DNA of 18,485 nt from 70-18 sp041691815 (lineage in GTDB: Bacteria; Pseudomonadota; Alphaproteobacteria; Acetobacterales; Acetobacteraceae). The notes under the pieces were generated by a model, which saw nothing but the letters and a program-made list of their open reading frames with translations, searched no databases and had not been told where the DNA came from. Every line of letters begins with the position of its first letter. Position 1 is the first letter of the stretch. The stretch is from positions 1 through 18,485 of the forward strand of contig JBEPTZ010000087.1 of the NCBI GenBank assembly GCA_041691815.1. Direction: 5' to 3'. Both the position numbers and the translations under genes were made by a program. Shown piece after piece: positions 6,512 through 14,219 of this stretch.

Positions 6512-7387
6512 TTAGGTCGCGCCCGGCGTTCCGGCAAGAGCCGCGTTGCCTTCGCCGCCCCAAACCCACCAGCCCGGCCGCGCCAGTCGACGCGCCCCCG
6601 CGCGTGCCGCCGCGGCGTCGGCGAACAGCGCGAAACAGCTGGCGCCGCTGCCGCTCATCCGGGTCAGCAACTGGCCCGGCAATGCCGCCAGCGCCGTCAG
6701 CGCCGCGCCGATCGGCGGGTGCAGCGCCAGCGCCGCGGCCTGCAGGTCATTGCCGATCGCCGCCAGATCAGCGGCCATCGCCGCGGCATCCGGCCAGTGC
6801 GCCGGCAGCTGCGCCGGCATCGAGAACCCGTCGCCACGCGCCTTGAACACCGCCTGCGTCGCCACCGCGCCGCCGGGATTGGCCAGCAGCAGCCCGAACC
6901 GTGGCAGGCCGGGCGCCGCGGCCAGCACCTCGCCCACCCCCGCCATCCGCGCCGCCCGCGCCGCCAGGCACACCGGCACGTCAGCCCCCAGGGCCGCCGC
7001 GATGGCGTGCAACTCCGCCGCCGTCACATCGAGGCCCCAGAACCGCGCCAGCAGCCGCAGCGCCGCCGCCGCATCGGCCGAGCCGCCGCCGATCCCGGAG
7101 GCCACCGGCAGCCGCTTGTCCAGCAGCAGGCTTGCATCCGGGGCGATATCGGCCGCCGCCGCCAGCGCCCTGGCCGCCCGCAGCACCAGGTTATCCGCCT
7201 CGCCGGCCAGCGCGCCGGCGAACCGGCCTTCGACGTTGAGGCTCAGCCCATCCCCCGGCGCCACCCGCAGCAGATCGCCGATGGCGGGAAACACCGCCAG
7301 GCTGTCCAGCAGGTGATAGCCATCGGCCCGCCGCCCGGTGACACGCAGGAACAGGTTGACCTTGGCCGGGCATGCCTCGCTGGGCAC
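6512..7387 (-). CDS. ispE: 4-diphosphocytidyl-2-C-methyl-D-erythritol kinase
   Basis: IspE phosphorylates CDP-methylerythritol at the 2-hydroxyl with ATP, a step of the non-mevalonate isoprenoid pathway in the cytoplasm. From GTG 7387 the product is 291 residues, a normal length. Visible features are PAKVNLFLRVTGRRADGYH (7-25, with the conserved Lys9), the GHMP ATP-binding loop LPVASGIGGGSADAAAAL (93-110), GADVPVC (134-140, catalytic Asp136) and a late glycine motif MSGSGASCFALF. The start is uncertain: no ATG fits. GTG 7387 lacks a ribosome binding site, while CTG 7411 overlaps the upstream stop as CTGA, has AAGGCGG before it, and would add eight residues. Coupling to the TPR gene is likely either way. 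The tRNA-Gln gene follows after 13 bp. Confidence 0.93.
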   Translation of the reverse strand: MPSEACPAKVNLFLRVTGRRADGYHLLDSLAVFPAIGDLLRVAPGDGLSLNVEGRFAGALAGEADNLVLRAARALAAAADIAPDASLLLDKRLPVASGIGGGSADAAAALRLLARFWGLDVTAAELHAIAAALGADVPVCLAARAARMAGVGEVLAAAPGLPRFGLLLANPGGAVATQAVFKARGDGFSMPAQLPAHWPDAAAMAADLAAIGNDLQAAALALHPPIGAALTALAALPGQLLTRMSGSGASCFALFADAAAARAGARRLARPGWWVWGGEGNAALAGTPGAT

Positions 7388-7407
7388 CGGCGTGTTGGAT
7401 GCGGGCG

Positions 7408-9147
7408 TCAGGGCACCGCCTTGGCGGGGGCCGGGGTCGTCGGTTCGGCCTGCGCCGAGGGGATGCCCAGCGCCTTCTCGCCCTCGGCGATCTTGGCCTC
7501 CAGCTTGCGCTGGTCCTCCGGCTCCGGGCTCAGCGTCATCGCCCGGCGCCACTGGAACTGCGCGTCCAGCTTGCGGCCGACCGCCCAATAGGCGTCGCCG
7601 AGATGCATGTTGATGGTCGCGTCGTTCGGCTCCAGCTCGGCCGCCCGCTCCAGCTGCTTCAGCCCGCCGGCGGTATCGCCCTGGCGCAGCATCACCCAGC
7701 CCAGGCTGTCGGCGATCGCCCCGTCATCGGGTTGCGCCGCTGCCGCCTGCTCGATCATCTTGCGCGCCCGCGGCAGGTCGCGGCCCTGCTCGGTCAGCGA
7801 ATAGCCGAGGTAATTCAGCACGTAGGGCTGCCCCGGCGCCAGCGCCAGCGCATGCGCCAGGTCGGCCTCGGCGCGCGGCCATTTATGGTCGCGATCGAGC
7901 GCGATGGCGCGGTTGTAGAACAGCGACCAGTTATCCGCGGTCGGGCGCGGGATCAGCGCCACCGCCTGGTCATAGGCCGCCACCGCCTCGGCATAGCGGG
8001 CGTGGCCGCGCAGGATATCGCCCTGCATCACCAGCGGCTCCGGCCGGCCGGGCAGTTCGCGGGCGACATCGGCCAGAATCCGCAACGCGTCATCGGTACG
8101 ATCGGTCCGTTCGGCGATCACCGCGCGGCGCATCTGCACCAGCGGCAGCAACGGATCGTCGGCCTCCACCGGTGCCAGCACCGCCAGCGCATCGGCCGGC
8201 TGCTTGCTGGCCAGCGAGATGTCCGACGCCAGCAGCCGCGCGCTGGTCGAATCCGGCCGCAGGTTGAGCGCCAGCCGCAGCAGCACGTTGGAAAGCTGGC
8301 TGTTCTGCTGCCCGCGCAACGCGGCGGCGAAGGCGGTGTAGACGTCGGCCATGCCGTCGGTGGCGCGCCGCACCTGGCGCTGGTCCAGCTGCTTCAGCAT
8401 GCCGGGCAGCGCCAGCGACAATTCCGGATTGTCGGCCGCCAGCTGCCGCAGCTTGGCCTCGGCCTCGGCGCGCTTGCCATGCCGCGCCTCGAAACTGGTC
8501 ACCTGGCGCAGCAGCGGCAGGTTGGAGGCGCCGAACGCCGCCTCGGCCTGCTTGTACAACTGCCCGGCCTGGGTGTCCTTGCCGGCCAGATCGGCGATCA
8601 TCGCCGCGTTCAGCACGAACAGCGCGCGGAAATGCGTGCCCTGCATCAGCGGTTGCAACTGCGCCAGCGCCCGGTCGTACTCGCCGCCGCCGGCAGCGGA
8701 CCAGGCCATCATCAGCGGCCGCACCACGTCCATGGCGCCCTGATCGGCCAGCGCCGCATAGCGCCCCTCGGCCCGCCGCCAGCGGCCGGCCAGTGCATCG
8801 TCATCGGCCAGCAGCATCTGCGCCGCCTGCAGGCTGGGCAATTCCCGCGCCAGCGCCACCGCCTCGGGCCGGAACGCCAGCAGATTGGTCAGGAATGCCT
8901 GCCGCGTCAGGTCGGAATTGCCGGGGTCGGACAGCAGCAGCCGGTCGAGCGCGCGCGCCGCCTCGCCGAGGTCGCCGATCGCCAGCGCGTGGCGGGCGAC
9001 CAGTTGCGCGCCGGCCGCCGTGGTGATCGCCACCGGCCTGGCAGTCGCGGTGCTGTCGGGCTGCGCGCCGGGCTGGGCCGCGGCGCAGCTGGACAGCAGG
9101 GACAGCACAAGAAGAGCGGAACGCCGGAGCGAACGACCGTGATGCAT
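7408..9147 (-). CDS. Tetratricopeptide-repeat lipoprotein
   Basis: This 579-residue protein begins with a basic n-region and a hydrophobic stretch ending in LSSC (residues 18-21), a good lipobox, so it is probably exported and lipid-anchored at Cys21. The rest is alpha-helical and Ala/Leu-rich with repeated TPR-like pairs. The clearest are near the C-terminus: WPRAEADLAHALALAPGQPY, YLGYSLTEQGRDLPRARKM, DSLGWVMLRQGDTAGGLKQL and MHLGDAYWAVGRKLDAQFQW. The final residues are Pro/Ala-rich. TPR proteins of this kind are scaffolds for protein complexes; no enzymatic motif is seen. It is the first gene of a likely transcript with ispE and tRNA-Gln, with its promoter probably in 9148-9374, a region shared with a divergent gene. 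Confidence 0.88.
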   Translation of the reverse strand: MHHGRSLRRSALLVLSLLSSCAAAQPGAQPDSTATARPVAITTAAGAQLVARHALAIGDLGEAARALDRLLLSDPGNSDLTRQAFLTNLLAFRPEAVALARELPSLQAAQMLLADDDALAGRWRRAEGRYAALADQGAMDVVRPLMMAWSAAGGGEYDRALAQLQPLMQGTHFRALFVLNAAMIADLAGKDTQAGQLYKQAEAAFGASNLPLLRQVTSFEARHGKRAEAEAKLRQLAADNPELSLALPGMLKQLDQRQVRRATDGMADVYTAFAAALRGQQNSQLSNVLLRLALNLRPDSTSARLLASDISLASKQPADALAVLAPVEADDPLLPLVQMRRAVIAERTDRTDDALRILADVARELPGRPEPLVMQGDILRGHARYAEAVAAYDQAVALIPRPTADNWSLFYNRAIALDRDHKWPRAEADLAHALALAPGQPYVLNYLGYSLTEQGRDLPRARKMIEQAAAAQPDDGAIADSLGWVMLRQGDTAGGLKQLERAAELEPNDATINMHLGDAYWAVGRKLDAQFQWRRAMTLSPEPEDQRKLEAKIAEGEKALGIPSAQAEPTTPAPAKAVP

Positions 9148-9374
9148 GCAGGACCCTACCAGCGCGGGCGGCGACGCGCCAAACCCCAGCGCCCATGTAG
9201 GCGCGCCGCTGCATTTCCGCCAGCACTTCGGCGCACATGATACCCGCGGTTTCGGCCGGTCACGCCCTGTTTACATGCGCGCGCGTGCGATTGCTGCGAT
9301 GGTGACGCATCCAGGCTGCGCTCCGCTTCGTAACAACGGCAACAGAGAGTCACCCGAGCCCACAGGTGCCCGCC

Positions 9375-9779
9375 ATGTCCAGCCTGACGTTGCAATCCTG
9401 CCCGTTCCCCGCCGCACTCCGCTTCCCCGATGTCGATCCGGCCGAACTGGCCTGCGAGCAAAGCCGGCCGCTGCTGCCGCGCGCCACGCCGCTGCCGGCC
9501 GACGCCTGGAACGCCTATGTTTCCCGCCTGCTGCCGCCGGTCCGCGCCGACCGGCCGCGCGATGTCGGCGCCCCGGCGCTGCTGCGCACCCGCGCCGGCA
9601 TGGCGGATTTCCTGATCAGCCTCGGCCCCGGCCCGTCCCGTGCCGTGGCGCGCGGCCTGCATCTGATGGACCGTTCCGGCTTCTGGCGCGACGTGCAGCA
9701 CGAGCTTGCGACGCTGGCGCCGGCCGCCCCGCTGGCTTGTGCCGGCAGCGGCCGCGCTACTGTGCCCCCAGCCTGGTGA
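9375..9779 (+). CDS. Hypothetical protein (134 aa)
   Basis: I do not recognise this protein. The start chosen is ATG 9375; an in-frame GTG lies at 9366, and no strong ribosome binding site separates them. Codon use supports a real gene, since third positions are overwhelmingly G or C through the frame. The product is Pro/Ala/Leu-rich and has no signal peptide or clear membrane segment. The segment ALLRTRAGMADFLISLGPGP followed by SRAVARGLHLMDRSGFWRD looks folded; the last 15 residues are low-complexity. It is transcribed divergently from the TPR lipoprotein gene and its 3' end overlaps the convergent secreted-protein gene by 23 bp. Confidence 0.6.
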   Translation: MSSLTLQSCPFPAALRFPDVDPAELACEQSRPLLPRATPLPADAWNAYVSRLLPPVRADRPRDVGAPALLRTRAGMADFLISLGPGPSRAVARGLHLMDRSGFWRDVQHELATLAPAAPLACAGSGRATVPPAW

Positions 9780-10329
9780 GGTCGATCGCCTTGGCATAGG
9801 CCAGCTTCGCCTCGATCGGCGCGTCGCCGGTGATCGACACCAGGATGCGATTGCCCACCAGCATCTGGATCTCGTTGTCGTTGGTCTGGATCGCCCGCTG
9901 GCTGCCGAACCGCAGCAGCTTGCCCATGGCACCGGCCATCGCCGGGTTGCTCATCGCCATCGCCATCGGCGCCACCAGCGGCGAGTCGGCGGTGACCTGG
10001 ATCTGGACGTTCTGGTTCTGCGCGTTCTGGTAGCTGCGGGTCGCCTGGCTGCCGCCGCCGACCATTGCCAGGCCGGTGGCGTTGGTCTGCACATCCTCGG
10101 CCTTCCAGCCCGGCAGCGCCGCCGGCAGCGCCGCACCCAGCCCGGCGGCGGCGCGCTGGGCGAGGAACTGGGTGGCCTCGCCGAGTGCCGCCCTTGCGCC
10201 GGCCATGTCGCCGGCCTTGTAGGCCCGCGCGGCCTCGGTGATCGCGTCGGAAACCTCATCGGCGGCCGCCAGCCGCGGCGCCAGCAACAGCACCAGTGCG
10301 AGCAAGGCAAAGCGAATCGAACGGCGCAT
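9757..10329 (-). CDS. Secreted protein of unknown function (190 aa)
   Basis: The product starts MRRSIRFALLALVLLLAPRL followed by AAADE, a clear Sec signal peptide with likely cleavage after about residue 23, so it is probably periplasmic. The mature part contains an Ala-rich helical stretch (EAARAYKAGDMAGARAALGE), a Gln/Asn-rich segment (SYQNAQNQNVQIQV) and a C-terminal NEIQMLVGNRILVSITGDAP. I do not recognise a family. ATG 10329 is preferred over upstream starts because GGAGA lies about 8 bp before it. It is 66 bp downstream of dnaQ on the same strand and may be co-transcribed with coaE-dnaQ. Its 3' end overlaps the convergent small gene. Confidence 0.75.
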   Translation of the reverse strand: MRRSIRFALLALVLLLAPRLAAADEVSDAITEAARAYKAGDMAGARAALGEATQFLAQRAAAGLGAALPAALPGWKAEDVQTNATGLAMVGGGSQATRSYQNAQNQNVQIQVTADSPLVAPMAMAMSNPAMAGAMGKLLRFGSQRAIQTNDNEIQMLVGNRILVSITGDAPIEAKLAYAKAIDLTRLGAQ

Positions 10330-10395
10330 CACGAGATTCTCCATTGCGAGGCCGGATGTAAGCATGGCCGCCGCGGGGATGCGACCGCCATTGTT

Positions 10396-11073
10396 TCAGT
10401 TGCGCCAGACCGGTTCGGTCAGCCGGTTCACAAAGGCGTCATGCGCTGCCAGTTCTTCCTCGCTGGGCACCACCAGCCGCGGCGTGCGCGGCCCGGCGGG
10501 GGCATAGCTGGCCACCGCCATCGCGCCCTGGGCGTCATCGGCCAGCCCCAGGCCGCGTTGCCGGCCGCCGGTCAGTTCCACATACACTTCGGCCAGCAGC
10601 TTGCAGTCCAGCAGCGCGTTGTGGCTGCTGCGCTCGGAGAGATCGATGCCGAACCGCCGGCACAGCGCATCCAGGCTGTTCGGCATGCCGGGAAACCGCG
10701 CCTTGGCCAGCAAGAGCGTGTCGACCATGCGCGCCCGGTCCAGCCCCGGCCGCTTGATCCGGGCGAATTCGGCGTTCATGAAGCCGAAATCGAACGGCGC
10801 GTTATGCGCGATCAGCTTGCCGTCGCCGAGGAAGGCCAGGATGTCGTCGGCCACCTCCTCGAAGCGCGGCGCATCGCGCACGGCGTCGTTGGTGATGCCG
10901 TGGATGCGCACCACTTCGTCTGGGATATCGCGCTGCGGATGGATCAGCCGATGGAAGCGGCGCTCGGTCGGCAGGTCGTTCTCCAATTCGATCGCGGCGA
11001 ACTCCAGCACCCGGTCGCCGGTCAGCGGGTCCAGCCCGGTGGTCTCGGTGTCGAACAGCACGGAACGGCTCAT
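10396..11073 (-). CDS. dnaQ: DNA polymerase III epsilon subunit (3'-5' proofreading exonuclease)
   Basis: This 225-residue protein is a DEDDh exonuclease and matches DnaQ, the proofreading subunit of the replicative polymerase. Motif ExoI is FDTETTGLDP with Asp8 and Glu10, ExoII is AHNAPFDFGF with Asp95, and ExoIII is HNALLDC with His151 and Asp156. The remaining ~65 residues form the tail that normally contacts the polymerase alpha subunit. The start ATG 11073 overlaps the coaE stop by 4 bp, so the two are translationally coupled. A coaE-dnaQ pair is a common arrangement in alphaproteobacteria. No missing residues are seen. Confidence 0.95.
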   Translation of the reverse strand: MSRSVLFDTETTGLDPLTGDRVLEFAAIELENDLPTERRFHRLIHPQRDIPDEVVRIHGITNDAVRDAPRFEEVADDILAFLGDGKLIAHNAPFDFGFMNAEFARIKRPGLDRARMVDTLLLAKARFPGMPNSLDALCRRFGIDLSERSSHNALLDCKLLAEVYVELTGGRQRGLGLADDAQGAMAVASYAPAGPRTPRLVVPSEEELAAHDAFVNRLTEPVWRN

Positions 11074-11672
11074 CGGTACAACTCCAGGATCAGCCGGCGC
11101 AGCCGGCGCAGAGCGTGGAAGCGGGACAATCCGGTCTGGATGACCACATGCGCGCGGCGGCGCTTCTCGCGGTCCGGCATCTGCTGCGCGATCACCGCCT
11201 CGATCTGCGCATCGTCCATCCGCCCGCGCCGCCGCACCCGCTGAGTCTGCACCGCCCGCGGCGCGCTGACCACCACCACCAGGTCGACCAGCTGCTCGCG
11301 GCCGGTTTCCAGCAGGAGCGGAATATCCAGCACCGCCGCCCGCGCCCGCGCCCGGTAGGCGCGGGCGAGAAACCGCCGCTCGGCATGCTGCACCAGCGGA
11401 TGCAGAATCCGCTCCAACTGCCGCAGCGCCGCCGGCTGGCCGATCACCGCCCGGCGCAGCGCCGCCCGGTCGAGCCGCCCGTCCGTCACCGTGCCGGGAA
11501 ACGCCGCCCCGATCGCCGGCAGCGCCGGCCCGCCCGGCCGTTGCAGGCGATGCACCTCGGCATCGGCATCGAACACCGGGATATGGGCGCGGCGAAACGC
11601 CGCCGAGGCGGTGGATTTGCCCATCCCGATCCCCCCGGTCAGCCCAATCACTTTCACCACGCGGCGCTCCAT
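11070..11672 (-). CDS. coaE: Dephospho-CoA kinase
   Basis: CoaE phosphorylates the 3'-hydroxyl of dephospho-CoA, the last step of coenzyme A synthesis, in the cytoplasm. The 200-residue product has the P-loop GLTGGIGMGKST (10-21), the family's DADAEVHRL (35-43), LERILHPLVQ and DIPLLLETG, and an Arg-rich LID-like region (RVRRRGRMDDAQIEAVIAQQ). Length is typical. ATG 11672 is chosen, although a GTG six codons downstream, just before the first strand, could also serve. It overlaps dnaQ and is divergent from the ABC ATPase gene across 127 bp that must hold both promoters. Confidence 0.95.
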   Translation of the reverse strand: MERRVVKVIGLTGGIGMGKSTASAAFRRAHIPVFDADAEVHRLQRPGGPALPAIGAAFPGTVTDGRLDRAALRRAVIGQPAALRQLERILHPLVQHAERRFLARAYRARARAAVLDIPLLLETGREQLVDLVVVVSAPRAVQTQRVRRRGRMDDAQIEAVIAQQMPDREKRRRAHVVIQTGLSRFHALRRLRRLILELYR

Positions 11673-11764
11673 GCCATTGTTTCACTCAACACAGGCCAAC
11701 GCCGCAAGGCAATGGCCGCAAAGGGAGGATGCCACCGAAGTGTCACATGCCTCGGCGCCGGGCT

Positions 11765-11794
11765 GCGTGTAGAATGACCGCGTGTAGTATGGCC
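11765..11794 (+). repeat. Contiguous tandem 15-bp repeat before the ABC operon
   Basis: GCGTGTAGAATGACC (11765-11779) is followed without a gap by GCGTGTAGTATGGCC (11780-11794), 13 of 15 identical. Each copy contains a hexamer like a sigma-70 -10 box (TAGAAT, TAGTAT). The second copy ends 5 bp before the ATG of the ATPase gene, leaving no room for a ribosome binding site. It may be a regulator-binding site, a promoter, or both; a transcript starting just after the second copy would be nearly leaderless. Confidence 0.5.
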
Positions 11795-11799
11795 GCCAT

Positions 11800-12885
11800 A
11801 TGAGTTCACATCTCGCCGAGTCGCCCGCATCAGTGCATGGCGCCGAAATCCGCCTCACCGGCGTCGCCCGCCACTGGGGCGCCATGCGGGCGCTGGACGG
11901 CGTCTCGCTGCATGTCCGCGCCGGCACTTTCTGCGTGCTGCTCGGCCCCTCCGGCTGCGGCAAGACCACCTGCCTGCGCATCGTCGCCGGGCTCGACCAC
12001 GCCACCGCCGGCACCGTCGAGATCGGCGGCCGCGACGTCACCCGCCTGCCGCCGGCCGCCCGTGGCGTCGCCATGGTGTTCCAGTCCTACGCGCTGTTCC
12101 CGCATCTCAACGTCGCCGAGAACATCCTGTTCGGCCTCAAGGCCCGTGCCGTCCCCGCCCCCGATCGCGCCCGCCGACTCGATCGCGCGGTCGACATCCT
12201 CGGCATCGGCCACCTGCTCGCCCGCCGCCCGTCGCAACTCTCCGGCGGCCAGCAGCAGCGCGTCGCCCTCGGACGCGCCATCGTCGCCGAGGCGCCGGTC
12301 TGCCTGATGGACGAGCCGCTCTCCAACCTCGACGCCCAGCTGCGCGCCGAAATGCGCCGCGAAATCCTCGCCCTGCAGCGCCGCCTCGGCATCACCATGC
12401 TCTACGTCACCCACGACCAGACCGAGGCGATGGGCATGGCCGACCAGGTGGTGCTGCTGCGCGACGGCCATGTCGAGCAGGACGCCCCGCCGGATGAAAT
12501 CTACGCCCGCCCCGCCACCCCGTTCGCCGCCGCCTTCATCGGCACGCCGCCGATGAACCTGCTGCCGCTGCAACCCGGCCCCACCGGCTGGACCATCAAG
12601 GGCACCACCGACCCGGTTCTGCGTCCTCCCGGCGGCCCCGCCAACCTCCTCGCCGGCATCCGTCCCGAACTCCTCCGCCTAGCCGACACAGGCATCGCCG
12701 CCACCGTCGAGCACGCCGAATACCTCGGTGCCGACACCGTGCTGGCCTGCACCGCCGGCGAGGCTCGCCTGCTCGCCCGCCTGCCCGGCCGCGTCACCCT
12801 GCCGGACGGCGCGCCCATCCACCTCGCCGCCGACCCCGCCGACCTGCATTTTTTCGACGCCACCGAGAACCGCCGCGTCATCTGA
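11800..12885 (+). CDS. ABC transporter ATP-binding protein, UgpC/MalK class
   Basis: This 361-residue protein energises the importer encoded by the genes that follow. Motifs: Walker A GPSGCGKTT (49-57), Q-loop Gln95, signature LSGGQQQR (147-154), Walker B CLMDEP (168-173), D-loop SNLD, switch His205. The C-terminal region (from about 240, with the family-typical MNLLPLQPG and IRPELLRL) is a TOBE/MalK-type regulatory domain, shorter than in MalK itself. ATG 11800 has no ribosome binding site; GTG 11830 is an alternative that would start just before the first domain strand. It is the first gene of the operon, 16 bp before the first binding protein, and is divergent from coaE. It is only a distant relative of the intact ATPase at 1701-2756. 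Confidence 0.93.
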   Translation: MSSHLAESPASVHGAEIRLTGVARHWGAMRALDGVSLHVRAGTFCVLLGPSGCGKTTCLRIVAGLDHATAGTVEIGGRDVTRLPPAARGVAMVFQSYALFPHLNVAENILFGLKARAVPAPDRARRLDRAVDILGIGHLLARRPSQLSGGQQQRVALGRAIVAEAPVCLMDEPLSNLDAQLRAEMRREILALQRRLGITMLYVTHDQTEAMGMADQVVLLRDGHVEQDAPPDEIYARPATPFAAAFIGTPPMNLLPLQPGPTGWTIKGTTDPVLRPPGGPANLLAGIRPELLRLADTGIAATVEHAEYLGADTVLACTAGEARLLARLPGRVTLPDGAPIHLAADPADLHFFDATENRRVI

Positions 12886-12901
12886 GCAACAGGAGCCAAC
12901 A

Positions 12902-14197
12902 ATGCCGATCGCCACCCGCCGCACCCTGCTCACCGGCGCCGCCGCCGCCGCGCTGGGGATGCCCGCCATCGCCCGCGCCCAGGCCAAGACCACGCTGGAA
13001 TTCTACTTCCCGGTTGCCGTCGGCGGCCCGATCACCAAAATCGTCGACGGCTACGTGGCCGATTTCATGCAAGCCCACCCCGACATCAAGGTCACCGCGA
13101 TCTACGCCGGCAGCTATGTCGACACCCTGACCAAGGCGATCACCGCCACCAAGGCCGGCCAGGGCCCGCAACTCGCCGTGCTGCTGTCGGTCGACGCCTA
13201 CACACTGGTCGACAACGAACTCATCGTCCCCTTCGACCAACTCGCCACCTCCGCCGAGGACAAGGCCTGGCTGTCCAGCTTCTACCCCGCCTTCATGCGC
13301 AACGGCCAGATCGACGGCCACACCTGGGGCGTGCCGTTCCAGCGCTCCACCGTCGTCGCCTTCTACAACAAGGACGCCTTCAAGCAGGCCGGGCTGGACC
13401 CCGAACGCGGCCCCAACACCTGGGAAGAAAACACCGAGTTCGCCCAGAAACTCACCGTCCGCGACGGCGACCGCACCACCCGCTGGGGAATCCAGATCCC
13501 GGCCAGCGGCTTTCCCTACTGGCTGTTCCAGGCGCTCGCCATCCAGGCCGGCACCGAACTGGCCAACGCCAACGGCACCAAGGTGTTCTACAACGACCCC
13601 GGCTCGGTCGAGGCGCTGCAATACTGGCTGGACCTCGCCCGCAAATACAAAGTCCACCCGCCCGGCGTGGTCGACTGGGGCACCACCCCCAGCGACTTCA
13701 TGGCCGGCAAGGTGGCGATGATCTGGACCACCACCGGCAACCTCTCCAACATCCGCGCCAACGCCAAGTTCCCGTTCGGCGTCGCCATGCTGCCGGCCCA
13801 TAAGCGCCGCGGCAGCCCCACCGGCGGCGGCAACTTCCACCTGTTCAAAAGCGCTAACCCGGCCCAGCGCGAAGCCGCGATGACCTTCCTGAAATGGATC
13901 ACCTCGCCGGAACGCGCCGCCCAGTGGGGCATCGACACCGGCTACGTCGCGGTCAGTCCGGCCGCCTGGAAGACGCCGGCGATGGAAAAATACCTCGCCA
14001 GCTTCCCGCCCGCCGCCGTCGCCCGCGACCAGCTCGAATACGCCGTCCCGGAGCTGTCCACCCACGACAACCAGCGCGTCACGCAGGCGCTCAACGACCA
14101 GCTCCAGGCCGCCATCACCGGCCGCAAAACTGCCAAGGCCGCCCTCGACGAAGCCGAAACCAACGGCACCCGCCTGCTGCGCCCCTACGCCCACTGA
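12902..14197 (+). CDS. ABC transporter substrate-binding protein, UgpB-like (copy 1)
   Basis: This 431-residue periplasmic binding protein belongs to extracellular solute-binding family 1. The N-terminus MPIATRRTLLTGAAAAALGM followed by PAIARAQA is a signal peptide with paired arginines before a hydrophobic core, compatible with Tat or Sec export; cleavage is likely near residue 26-29. The mature protein contains FYFPVAVGGPITKIVDGY, WGVPFQRSTVVAFYNKDAFK, WTTTGNLSNIRANAKFPFGV and GWGIDTGYVAVSP-like segments typical of UgpB relatives. ATG 12902 follows an AGGAG site. It is paralogous to the next gene along its full length. The ligand is unknown; glycerol-3-phosphate-like or sugar compounds are the family's usual ones. 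Confidence 0.92.
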   Translation: MPIATRRTLLTGAAAAALGMPAIARAQAKTTLEFYFPVAVGGPITKIVDGYVADFMQAHPDIKVTAIYAGSYVDTLTKAITATKAGQGPQLAVLLSVDAYTLVDNELIVPFDQLATSAEDKAWLSSFYPAFMRNGQIDGHTWGVPFQRSTVVAFYNKDAFKQAGLDPERGPNTWEENTEFAQKLTVRDGDRTTRWGIQIPASGFPYWLFQALAIQAGTELANANGTKVFYNDPGSVEALQYWLDLARKYKVHPPGVVDWGTTPSDFMAGKVAMIWTTTGNLSNIRANAKFPFGVAMLPAHKRRGSPTGGGNFHLFKSANPAQREAAMTFLKWITSPERAAQWGIDTGYVAVSPAAWKTPAMEKYLASFPPAAVARDQLEYAVPELSTHDNQRVTQALNDQLQAAITGRKTAKAALDEAETNGTRLLRPYAH

Positions 14198-14219
14198 ACC
14201 GTACATAAGGAGACTCGCG

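Noticed and set aside
6321..6515. 64-codon plus-strand frame across the tRNA
   Set aside because: It is the reverse strand of tRNA-Gln and shows no independent coding signal.
7372..9240. Long plus-strand open frame (622 codons) opposite ispE and the TPR gene
   Set aside because: It is a composition shadow of GC-rich genes: the product is Gln/Arg/His-rich without domains, whereas the minus strand carries clear IspE and TPR motifs.
9706..11244. Long plus-strand open frame opposite the secreted-protein gene, dnaQ and coaE
   Set aside because: The complementary strand has full DnaQ and CoaE motifs; this frame is low-complexity and spans three genes.
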